Source: Dehalococcoidia bacterium
GTDB taxonomy: Bacteria > Chloroflexota > Dehalococcoidia > Tepidiformales > Tepidiformaceae
DNA: 10,714 nt
Direction: 5' to 3'
NCBI GenBank assembly: GCA_007126855.1
Contig: SLAK01000089.1
Location: 1 to 10,714, forward strand
In this document: piece after piece, positions 1-6,763 of the stretch
How positions within the stretch are numbered: the stretch's first letter is position 1
Layout: every line of letters begins with the position of its first letter
The notes under the pieces: model-generated
Told to the model about the DNA's origin: nothing
Seen by the model: the letters and a program-made list of their open reading frames with translations, nothing else
Databases searched by the model: none
Program-made: the position numbers and the translations under genes

Positions 1-442
1 TGAAGCGCTCGAGTGGGCCCGCCTCGGCGGGCTCGTATTCGATGACTCGATCGCGCCAGTAGACCTGCCGCGGCCCGCGCGCCCCACCACCGCCGCCTCC
101 GGGTGCGGAGCGGCGCTTGAAGGACCAGCCGAAGGCAATCATGAACAACACGATGCCGGCAAAGGACAGCCAGATGAAGGGGTCCCAGAAGCTGGCCAGG
201 ATAAGCCCGGCGACCATGGTGCCTGCGCCGGTGAACAGCAGCGTCGCCGGCGTCAGCGGCAAGGCTGGCAACGAGATCGAGCCGGTAAGCCTGCTCAGGA
301 AGCCCGGCTGCTTCGCTCGCCTGCGCTTGTCGAACGGTATGGGCTCACGTTCCTTCTGCGAGGGATCCTTCTCGTCGCCAACGTCGAGCTTGGCGAGGAT
401 CTCCTCGATCTCTTTTTCGATCCGGTCCGGCTGCTTCGACAT
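1..442 (-). CDS. Small two-helix membrane protein with acidic N-terminus, partial (3' end outside window)
   Basis: I read 147 residues from an ATG at 442 before the frame leaves the left edge. The start is supported by AGAGG (448-452 on the plus strand, read as its complement) 5 nt upstream. The N-terminus is a charged amphipathic stretch (residues 4-20, Glu/Lys-rich, probably helical), followed by a polar linker with a basic patch KRRRAK (39-44). Two hydrophobic segments (about 64-84 and 86-106) are separated by only Trp-Asp-Pro, which looks like a helical hairpin. A run of six glycines (115-120) leads to an aromatic/basic tail around YWRDRVIEY (128-136). Proteins of this plan (acidic helix, two transmembrane helices, Gly-rich linker, YWR-type tail) are, from memory, common hypothetical proteins in Chloroflexota, but I know no function. 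It lies 97 bp downstream of hyuB on the same strand and has its own ribosome binding site, so co-transcription is possible but unproven. Confidence 0.8.
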   Translation of the reverse strand, partial: MSKQPDRIEKEIEEILAKLDVGDEKDPSQKEREPIPFDKRRRAKQPGFLSRLTGSISLPALPLTPATLLFTGAGTMVAGLILASFWDPFIWLSFAGIVLFMIAFGWSFKRRSAPGGGGGGARGPRQVYWRDRVIEYEPAEAGPLERF

Positions 443-504
443 CCGCGCCTCTCGGCATAACGTTAGGCTATTCGCGGGCGCAAGTCGATGCCCACAATGC
501 GAAT

Positions 505-525
505 TCGGCGTTCAGCTTTTGCCGA
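505..525 (-). other. Weak inverted repeat between hyuB and the membrane-protein gene
   Basis: TCGGC (505-509) and GCCGA (521-525) form a 5-bp stem with an 11-nt loop. An outer ACAAT/ATTGT pair (494-498 and 525-529) competes with it or extends it. Read on the minus strand, the stem is followed by ATTCG, not a T-run, so it is at best a poor terminator for hyuB. It could equally be a chance or regulatory structure. Confidence 0.2.
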
Positions 526-539
526 TTGTCACAGCACTG

Positions 540-2087
540 TTAGCCCCAGCCGCCGCCTCCGGGCGTTTCGATACGCAGGCGGTCACCCTTATCAAGGCGC
601 ACCCTGGTATGGCCCGGGAGCCGTTGTTCCTCACCGTGGGCGTGTATGAGCGTATCGGCGCCCGGCTCACCGGCCTCCCCGCCCCCAAGGCCCCACGGCG
701 CGTTCCGGCGGCGGTCGGCGATGATCGCCGCTTCCATCGGCTGGAGCGCCTCGACCTCCCGGACGACGCCGTCGCCGCCTCGATGAGCCCCGTCGCCGCC
801 GCTGCCGTCGCGCAGCTCGAAGCGGTGGATGCGCACCGGAAGCGTCCGCTCGATGGACTCGACGGGTGTGTTCGCGGTGTTGGTCATGTGCGTCTGGATT
901 CCTGACAGCCCCGGCCCGCGCGGCCCCGCCCCGGCGCCGCCGGGGATGGTCTCGTAATAGGCGAAGGGCGTGCCATCAGCCCGTTGCCCCCCGAAGGTGA
1001 AGTTGTTCATCGTCCCCGCGCTGGCGGCCGGGATGCGGTCCGGCAACGCATGGGCCAGGGCGCGGAAGACGACATCGGTGATGCGTTGCGAGGTCTCGAC
1101 GTTGCCCGCCGACACCGCTCGCGGCGGGCGCGCGTTCACCAGTGAGCCTTCCGGGAGCACGAAGCGCAGCGGGCGAAAGCCACCTTCGTTCGAAGGTGCC
1201 TCGGCGGGCAGCAGGCAGCGGACGCAGTAGGCCACCGCCGACCGCGTTACGGCTGCCACCGCGTTCACGGACGCCTCCTGCTCCGGTGCAGTGCCCGTGA
1301 AGTCGAAGGTCATGGCGTCCCCTTCGATCGTGAGGCGAAGCACTATCGGTGCCTCGTTGTCACCCGGTAGCTCCACCGCGTCCTGGGCCTCGTACCGGCC
1401 GTCGGGCGCGGCGGCGATAGCGGCCCGGGTTAGGCGCTCCGTGTAATCCTTCAGCGCCGCCATCTGCGCCCGCAGCTCGGCCGTGCCATACCGCCGGCAC
1501 AGCGCGTGCACCCGGCTTGCGCCGGTATCGAGCGCGGCGAGCTGCGCGTCGAAGTCGCCCAGGCGTTCCTCCGGTGTTCGCACGTTGCGGAGGATCATGG
1601 CGAGCAGCGCGTCGTTTCGTTCGCCCGCGTCGTAGAGCCGGAGCGGCGGGATGATGATGCCTTCCTGGTAGAGCTCGGTGGAGAGCGGCATCGAGCCGGC
1701 GCTCATGCCGCCGACGTCCGCGTGGTGCGCGCGGTTCGAAAGGAAGGCGACGATGTCGCCCTCCCAGAAGACCGGCGCGACCAGCGAGATGTCCGGGAGA
1801 TGGGTCCCGCCGAGGTAGGGGTCGTTGACGATGGCGACATCGCCTTCGCGCCAGGGGGCGAGCGACTGTACCGCGCGGATGGCTTCGGGCATGGCGCCAA
1901 GGTGCACCGGGATGTGCGCGGCCTGCGCCACCATTTCCCCGCCGGGGTCAAACACGCCGCAGGAGTAGTCGCGCCGCTCCCGGATGTTCGGTGAATGTGA
2001 GCTCAGCCCCAGTGTGACGCCCATCTCGTCGGCGATGGAGGCAAGCAGCGCGTTCCAGACGGCAAGGCGGGCGGCTTCGCTGGTCAT
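540..2087 (-). CDS. hyuB: Hydantoinase B/oxoprolinase family subunit (HyuB)
   Basis: This 515-residue protein is the B subunit of the ATP-dependent N-methylhydantoinase/5-oxoprolinase/acetone carboxylase superfamily, a cytoplasmic partner of HyuA. Visible family motifs include SSHSPNIRERRDYSCGVFD near the N-terminus (29-47), AHIPVHLG (57-64), NDPYLGGTHLPD (88-99), and the His-rich RAHHADVGGMSAGS (119-132), whose polar residues fit the metal-binding active site. It ends in the characteristic glycine-rich TPGGGGWG. The length is slightly short but within the family range. The ATG at 2087 overlaps the hyuA stop codon (ATGA) and has GGAG 8 nt upstream inside hyuA, so translation is coupled. The sequence alone does not say whether the substrate is a hydantoin, 5-oxoproline, another lactam or a ketone. 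The family assignment is firm; the substrate is unknown. Confidence 0.93.
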   Translation of the reverse strand: MTSEAARLAVWNALLASIADEMGVTLGLSSHSPNIRERRDYSCGVFDPGGEMVAQAAHIPVHLGAMPEAIRAVQSLAPWREGDVAIVNDPYLGGTHLPDISLVAPVFWEGDIVAFLSNRAHHADVGGMSAGSMPLSTELYQEGIIIPPLRLYDAGERNDALLAMILRNVRTPEERLGDFDAQLAALDTGASRVHALCRRYGTAELRAQMAALKDYTERLTRAAIAAAPDGRYEAQDAVELPGDNEAPIVLRLTIEGDAMTFDFTGTAPEQEASVNAVAAVTRSAVAYCVRCLLPAEAPSNEGGFRPLRFVLPEGSLVNARPPRAVSAGNVETSQRITDVVFRALAHALPDRIPAASAGTMNNFTFGGQRADGTPFAYYETIPGGAGAGPRGPGLSGIQTHMTNTANTPVESIERTLPVRIHRFELRDGSGGDGAHRGGDGVVREVEALQPMEAAIIADRRRNAPWGLGGGEAGEPGADTLIHAHGEEQRLPGHTRVRLDKGDRLRIETPGGGGWG

Positions 2088-3997
2088 GGCGATGGCTCCA
2101 GCAGCAGGTTGCCGGCGTCGTCGACGACCCCGCGCCAGCCGCCGGGCACGAAGCTGGTCGCGTCCTCCTGAACGACCACAGCGGGGCCGTTAAGTACGGC
2201 GCCTACGGGAAGCGAGGCCCGGCTGACTATTCGGCCCGCCGCCGAGCTGCCGTCGATCGGCGCTTGCGGGCTGCCGTCGCCGGCCGCAAGGGGGATGGAT
2301 GGCGGCGCAGCCTCCACGCGGGCCCGCAGGTTCACCAGCTCCACGGGCCGGGATTCCGCCGCGAAGCCGTAACGGCGGGCGTGGGCCGCGTGGAACGCCC
2401 GTGCAAATTCGGTGTGCTCTGGTCTCTCGACTCCAACGCGCAATTCGTGGGCCTGGCCGCGGTAGCGCATGTCGGCGCTCCACGTGAGGCGCTCCACGGC
2501 GAAGCCCTCCGCCGTGAAAGCGGCGCGCGCTTCGTCCTCCAGCGCCCGGGCGCCCTGCTGGGGGGAGTCTGCCACGCCGGCGCCGAGCTCGATGAGCATG
2601 GCCTGGCTGCGCTCGAGCGCTTCCGGCGCGGTGAGCATCCCCAGGGCCGAAAGCACGCCCGGAACGCGCGGCACCAGGACGCGAGGAATGCCAACTTCTT
2701 CGGCAACCTGGCAGGCGTGGAGTGGCCCGGCGCCGCCGAAGGCGACCAGGGTGAAGCCTTCGGGGTCGTGCCCGCGCTCCAGGCTCACGCGGCGGATGGC
2801 GCGGGCCATGTTGGCGTTGGCGACCTGTGTGACCGCTTCGGCCATCACTTCCGGAGCGCCGAGGCTGGTGAGGGCCTCGTGCGCCCGGGCGGCGTCCGGC
2901 AGCAGCGAACCGCCCAGCGGCTGGTGTTCCCAGAGGCGGCCAAGCACGAGATTGGCGTCGCTCACCGTGGGGAGGGTCCCGCGCCCGTAGCAGGCCGGGC
3001 CCGGGTCGGCGCCGGCGCTTTCCGGGCCGACGGTCAGCGCGCCCCCTTCGTCGACCCGCGCGATGGACCCGCCCCCTGCACCGACGGTCTCGATGTCGAC
3101 CAGCGGCGCCTGGACTGTCATGCCGTCGACTTCGGTCGTGTTGCGCAGAGTCACTTCGCCATCGCACAGGGCGACGTCCGTGCTGGTCCCGCCCATGTCG
3201 AAGCTGATGATGCGGTCGAAACCGGATTGCGCCGCCACCGCCCGCGCGCCAAGCACGCCCCCGGCCGGGCCACTCAGGATCATCGAAACGGGGCGGGAGG
3301 CAGCCTCACCTGCGGCGCTGAGCCCAGCGGCGGAATGCATGATGCGCAGGCGGGCAAGGCTGGCTTCGAGCCGCGAAACGTAGCCGGCGACCGTTGGCTG
3401 CAGGAAGGCATTGATGGCGGTGGTGCTGGCGCGCTCGTATTCCCGGTATTCCGGCAGCACTTCCGCCGAGGCGCAGGCGGAAAGCCCGCAGGCTTCGAGC
3501 GCGCGCAGGATGCGCAGCTCGTGCTCCGGGTTGGCATAGGAGTGCAACAGGCAGATCGCGAAGGCCTGGCTGCCGCTCGACTTCGCGGCGTCGACCACGC
3601 GCTCGAGCTCGGCATCATCGAGAGGGACGATGGTGTTGCCTTCGTGGTCGAGCCGTTCGCGCACGGGAATGACATCGCCGCGCCGCACAACGTGGGGCGT
3701 CCGCTGCGGTTCGAGCTCGTAGAGACGGGGGCGCGTTTGCCGGCGTATCTCCAGCAGGTCCTTGAAGCCTTCGGTGACGATGAGCACGGTGCGCGGGCCC
3801 TTGCGTTCGAGCAGCGCATTGGTGGCGACCGTGCTTCCGTGGACGACCCGCTCGAAGTCATCCCGTGGCGTGCCGGCCAGGACGCTCTTCTCCGGGGCTT
3901 CGGGTGTCGAAAGGCGCTTCCAGGTGCGCAAGCCATCTTCGCGGGCTTCCACGAAGTCCGTAAAGGTGCCGCCGACGTCGATGCCGAGGTGCCGCAT
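2084..3997 (-). CDS. hyuA: Hydantoinase A/oxoprolinase family subunit (HyuA), ATP-binding
   Basis: This 637-residue protein is the A subunit, which binds and hydrolyses ATP to phosphorylate the amide or carbonyl substrate handled with HyuB. From the ATG at 3997, the N-terminal ASKHA-fold phosphate-1 motif is GIDVGGTFTDF (5-15). It is followed by HGSTVATNALL (53-63), the second domain's ILSGPAGGVLGA (240-251) and DMGGTSTDV (267-275), GAGGGSIA (306-313), and the Gly/Pro-rich VGPESAGADPGPACYGRG (323-340). Downstream are FGGAGPLHA and PGVLSALGML. I chose ATG 3997 because family members begin a few residues before the GTFTD loop. An in-frame GTG at 4012 would add five residues, and neither start has a strong Shine-Dalgarno. 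It is the first gene of the hyuAB pair and diverges from the protease gene. No permease or racemase is adjacent. Confidence 0.93.
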   Translation of the reverse strand: MRHLGIDVGGTFTDFVEAREDGLRTWKRLSTPEAPEKSVLAGTPRDDFERVVHGSTVATNALLERKGPRTVLIVTEGFKDLLEIRRQTRPRLYELEPQRTPHVVRRGDVIPVRERLDHEGNTIVPLDDAELERVVDAAKSSGSQAFAICLLHSYANPEHELRILRALEACGLSACASAEVLPEYREYERASTTAINAFLQPTVAGYVSRLEASLARLRIMHSAAGLSAAGEAASRPVSMILSGPAGGVLGARAVAAQSGFDRIISFDMGGTSTDVALCDGEVTLRNTTEVDGMTVQAPLVDIETVGAGGGSIARVDEGGALTVGPESAGADPGPACYGRGTLPTVSDANLVLGRLWEHQPLGGSLLPDAARAHEALTSLGAPEVMAEAVTQVANANMARAIRRVSLERGHDPEGFTLVAFGGAGPLHACQVAEEVGIPRVLVPRVPGVLSALGMLTAPEALERSQAMLIELGAGVADSPQQGARALEDEARAAFTAEGFAVERLTWSADMRYRGQAHELRVGVERPEHTEFARAFHAAHARRYGFAAESRPVELVNLRARVEAAPPSIPLAAGDGSPQAPIDGSSAAGRIVSRASLPVGAVLNGPAVVVQEDATSFVPGGWRGVVDDAGNLLLEPSP

Positions 3998-4120
3998 GGC
4001 TCTGTATTGCACCGTGTGCCTGGCGGGCGCGCAACCTGGGCTGTCGGGTACGGGCTAGCGGACGGTCACGCAAGGATCCCTTCCAGTCACCCTGGTTGAA
4101 ACCGGATATCACGATTTGCG

Positions 4121-4139
4121 TTGACAGCAAGCGTATACT
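4121..4139 (+). promoter_or_regulatory. Candidate promoter elements upstream of the S8 protease gene
   Basis: A -10-like TATACT (4134-4139) lies 48 nt before the protease ATG. A perfect -35-like TTGACA (4121-4126) lies only 7 nt upstream of it, far short of the normal 16-18 nt, so the two cannot serve one ordinary sigma-70 promoter. TATACT alone could act as a -10 with a poor -35 near 4111-4116. The region also holds the divergent hyuA promoter, which I cannot place. Confidence 0.35.
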
Positions 4140-4176
4140 GACGGCATTTCACGGTCGGCGTACGTGAGGCCGCAAC

Positions 4177-4182
4177 GGAGGG
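4177..4182 (+). promoter_or_regulatory. Ribosome binding site deciding the S8 protease start
   Basis: GGAGGG lies 5 nt before ATG 4188. This selects 4188 over the in-frame GTG at 4164, which lies upstream of the Shine-Dalgarno and would put eight charged/polar residues before the signal peptide. Confidence 0.75.
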
Positions 4183-4187
4183 CAACA

Positions 4188-6707
4188 ATGAAGCGGTCGT
4201 TATTCCTGCTGCTTATCGTCACCGTTTTCGTTGGCACGATCGCGAACGGGCCGGGCAGCCCCGCGCTTGCGGTTGGCTCCGAGATTGTTGATCGGGGGCT
4301 TGTTGAGGGTAACGGCCCGCCGTTCGCAGAAAATGAGATAGTGGTCCGCTTTCGTGACCGGGCTTCACCCGCCGCAATCAATGCGTTGAACGCAGCGCAC
4401 GGCGCGACCGTGGCCAAGGCTCAGCCACGGTCAGGGTTGCAGCGGCTTCAGCTCCCGGAAAACGCGAATCTGCAGGCGGTACTCGCGGCATATCAACGAA
4501 GCCCCATCGTGGAAGAAGCGGCGCTCAATTACACGGTGCGCCTGTTCGAGTTCCCGAATGACCCCAATTACCCGTACCAGTGGCACCTGCACGACACGGT
4601 CGGCGGCATGTGGGCCGAGTCAGCATGGTCCGAATCCACTACCCACGGCAGCGGTGTAACGGTCGCCGTCATCGACACCGGGGTCGCCTACGAGGACTAC
4701 GTACGCCAGCAGAGCGGCTTCTTCTTTGCTCCCACCTTCACCTTCAAGCAGGCGCCCGACCTGAGCGGCACGACCTTTGTCCACCCCTGGAACTTCATCT
4801 ACGACGATGAGCACGCGAACGACGACCACGGCCATGGCACGCATGTCGCCGGGACCGTGAGCCAGGACACAAACGACGGGTACGGCGTGGCCGGGGTCGC
4901 GTTCAATAGCACGATCATGCCGATCAAAGTCTTGGACTACTCGGGGTCCGGCAGCGGCGACGATCTCGTTGAGGCAATCCACTACGCGGTTGACAACGGG
5001 GCACACATAATCAACATGAGCCTTGGGTTCCCGAATACCGGCGAAGAAGATGCCGACGGCAACGTCTGTACGGAGGTGGCGGGACTATCTACAGCACTCG
5101 ACCACGCTTACGACAACGATGTGGTGGTGGTTGCCGCAGCGGGCAACGACGGCGGCATCGTCAGTTGTCCGGCCGCCTATCCAACGGTGATTTCCGTCGG
5201 CGCTACCGACTTCCTGGGCGAGGTCACCAACTATTCCAACCGCGGGGACAGGCTGGACCTCACCGCCCCCGGCGGTGACCCGAATGTGGATCAGAGCGGC
5301 GACGGCTTCAGCGATGGCGTGCTGCAGGAAACCTACTGCTCTCCGGGCTCGTACATCATTCTCGTCGGTGGGAACTTTGACGAATTCTGCAGCGTGTTCA
5401 TGTCCGGCACGTCGATGGCCGCGCCGCATGTGGCCGGCGCGGCAGCCCTGCTCCTTGGAGAAAACGGCAGCCTTACACCAGACCAGGTGCGCGACATCCT
5501 CACGTCCACCGCCCGCGAGCGCGGCACCCCCGGCTGGAACCCGGAATACGGATGGGGGCTGCTGGATGCGTACACGGCGGTCCAGGCAGTCGGTTCGATC
5601 GAGCCGGAGCTCGCAGGCGCCATCGCTGGCACGGTCACCGAAGCCGGAACCAATGCCCCGATCGAAGGGGTGCTGGTGGCCGTGGTGGAGACCGGGCTGT
5701 CGGCGGAGACGGACAGTCAGGGTGCGTACAGCATCGAGGACCTCTCGCCGGATACATACGAGGTGACCGCCTCGGCCGAGGGCTATGTGTCGGCGACGAA
5801 AACCGTCACGGTCGAGGACGGCCAAACGGCGGACGCTGATTTCGCGCTGGACGCGGTTCAGCCCGAAACCGGGACCGTGAACGGAACGGTGACCGATGCC
5901 GATTCAGGACAGGCGATTGCAGGCGCCACGATTGAATTGAACGGCACTGAGACCACCACGGACAGCCTTGGCGAATACAGCATTGAAGACGTGTCTCCGG
6001 GGACATACACGGTGACCGCTAGGGCCGAGGGTTATGTGTCGACGACGCAAACCGTCGCGGTCGAAGGCGGTGAAACGGCGATCGCCGACTTCAGCCTCAA
6101 CCCCGACCTTGTACTTGGGACCCTCACCGGTACGGTCAGCGATTCCGGCACAGGTAGCGGCATCGCTGGCGCATCAGTTTTTGTCCAAGGCGACGGCTTC
6201 TCCACTTCGACGTCCACCGACAGCTCCGGTACGTACACCATCAACGACATCCCCGTCGGTACATACACGGTGACGGCCTCCGCGGATGACTACGAATCCG
6301 AGAGCGTCGAAACCGCAATCGCTGAAGGCGACAACACGCTCAACTTCAACCTCGACCCCGTCGACGTTGGCACGGTGCGCGTCGCGTCGATCGAATACAG
6401 CACGCGCGGCGGGAGGCTCAACGACCGCCACCTTGAAGTGACGGTGAGCGTTGTGGACGGCGAGGACGCGCCGGTCGCCGACGCGACGGTCTCCATCGAC
6501 CTTTCACGAAACGGCGACGATCACCGGTCATTCAACGGCACCACCGGCAACGACGGTACTGTGCGCTTCACCGTCAACAACGCTCCAGACGGCTGCTACA
6601 CGGCCGAGGTCACCGGTGTCTCAGCGGGTGAGCTCACCTGGGACGGAAGCACGCCGTCGAATGCCTTTGGAAAGGGACAATCCTGTCCAGCGGCACTCGT
6701 TGAGTAG
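4188..6707 (+). CDS. Secreted subtilisin-family (S8) serine protease with three regulatory-like beta domains
   Basis: This 839-residue exported endopeptidase starts with a signal peptide: MKRS, a hydrophobic core at 5-19, and probable cleavage after Ala-Leu-Ala 28. A propeptide-like domain follows (about 43-120; ENEIVVRF at its start). The catalytic domain spans about 130-460 and keeps Asp163 (VAVIDTGV), His216 (HGHGTHVAGTV), oxyanion Asn320 (AAAGNDGG) and Ser409 (MSGTSMAAPHVAG). An Asp-rich loop (Asp364, 368, 372, 376) resembles a calcium site. Three tandem carboxypeptidase-regulatory-like domains follow (about 477-561, 562-643, 644-727). An Ig-like C-terminal domain (728-839) is of a type I associate with extracellular proteases. 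Cysteines 294/327, 384/401 and 803/833 could form three disulfides. There is no C-terminal membrane helix or LPXTG signal, so it is probably released or non-covalently cell-associated. Its targets are unknown; nutrition or surface-protein processing is likely. Confidence 0.93.
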   Translation: MKRSLFLLLIVTVFVGTIANGPGSPALAVGSEIVDRGLVEGNGPPFAENEIVVRFRDRASPAAINALNAAHGATVAKAQPRSGLQRLQLPENANLQAVLAAYQRSPIVEEAALNYTVRLFEFPNDPNYPYQWHLHDTVGGMWAESAWSESTTHGSGVTVAVIDTGVAYEDYVRQQSGFFFAPTFTFKQAPDLSGTTFVHPWNFIYDDEHANDDHGHGTHVAGTVSQDTNDGYGVAGVAFNSTIMPIKVLDYSGSGSGDDLVEAIHYAVDNGAHIINMSLGFPNTGEEDADGNVCTEVAGLSTALDHAYDNDVVVVAAAGNDGGIVSCPAAYPTVISVGATDFLGEVTNYSNRGDRLDLTAPGGDPNVDQSGDGFSDGVLQETYCSPGSYIILVGGNFDEFCSVFMSGTSMAAPHVAGAAALLLGENGSLTPDQVRDILTSTARERGTPGWNPEYGWGLLDAYTAVQAVGSIEPELAGAIAGTVTEAGTNAPIEGVLVAVVETGLSAETDSQGAYSIEDLSPDTYEVTASAEGYVSATKTVTVEDGQTADADFALDAVQPETGTVNGTVTDADSGQAIAGATIELNGTETTTDSLGEYSIEDVSPGTYTVTARAEGYVSTTQTVAVEGGETAIADFSLNPDLVLGTLTGTVSDSGTGSGIAGASVFVQGDGFSTSTSTDSSGTYTINDIPVGTYTVTASADDYESESVETAIAEGDNTLNFNLDPVDVGTVRVASIEYSTRGGRLNDRHLEVTVSVVDGEDAPVADATVSIDLSRNGDDHRSFNGTTGNDGTVRFTVNNAPDGCYTAEVTGVSAGELTWDGSTPSNAFGKGQSCPAALVE
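5616..6368 (+). repeat. Three tandem in-frame ~83-codon repeats (carboxypeptidase-regulatory-like domains)
   Basis: Three copies begin at 5616, 5871 and 6117, each about 82-85 codons long. Each follows the pattern GTV-(S/T)-(D/E), a short insert, IxGAxV, a strand pair with DSxGxYxIxD, PGTYTVTA, then an acidic strand ending F-x-L. Copies 1 and 2 are also similar as DNA: aligning 5761-5820 with 6010-6069 (offset 249 nt = 83 codons) by hand gives 50 of 60 identical bases. Copy 3 is more diverged. This suggests expansion by in-frame duplication. Confidence 0.85.
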
Positions 6708-6708
6708 G

Positions 6709-6728
6709 AGACGGCGACAACGCCGTTT
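6709..6728 (+). terminator. Probable intrinsic terminator after the S8 protease gene
   Basis: Just past the stop codon, ACGGCG (6711-6716) and CGCCGT (6721-6726) form a 6-bp stem with loop ACAA, extendable by a G-U and an A-T pair. Only a short TTT follows, so termination may be weak. It lies in the 56-bp gap between the converging protease and uvrC genes, where read-through control is expected. Confidence 0.5.
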
Positions 6729-6763
6729 CCTCTATCGCCCGCCCCCGGCCGGTTCCCTGCGGC

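Noticed and set aside
2264..4099. 611-codon open frame on the plus strand, antisense to hyuA
   Set aside because: It mirrors the hyuA frame in GC-rich DNA, lacks any recognisable motif, and lies wholly over a strongly conserved gene. It is a shadow frame.
4164..4187. GTG 4164 as protease start
   Set aside because: It lies upstream of the GGAGGG ribosome binding site and would put charged residues before the signal peptide.
5085..5825. 246-codon antisense frame within the S8 protease
   Set aside because: No domain or ribosome binding site; composition is explained by the complementary strand of the protease codons.
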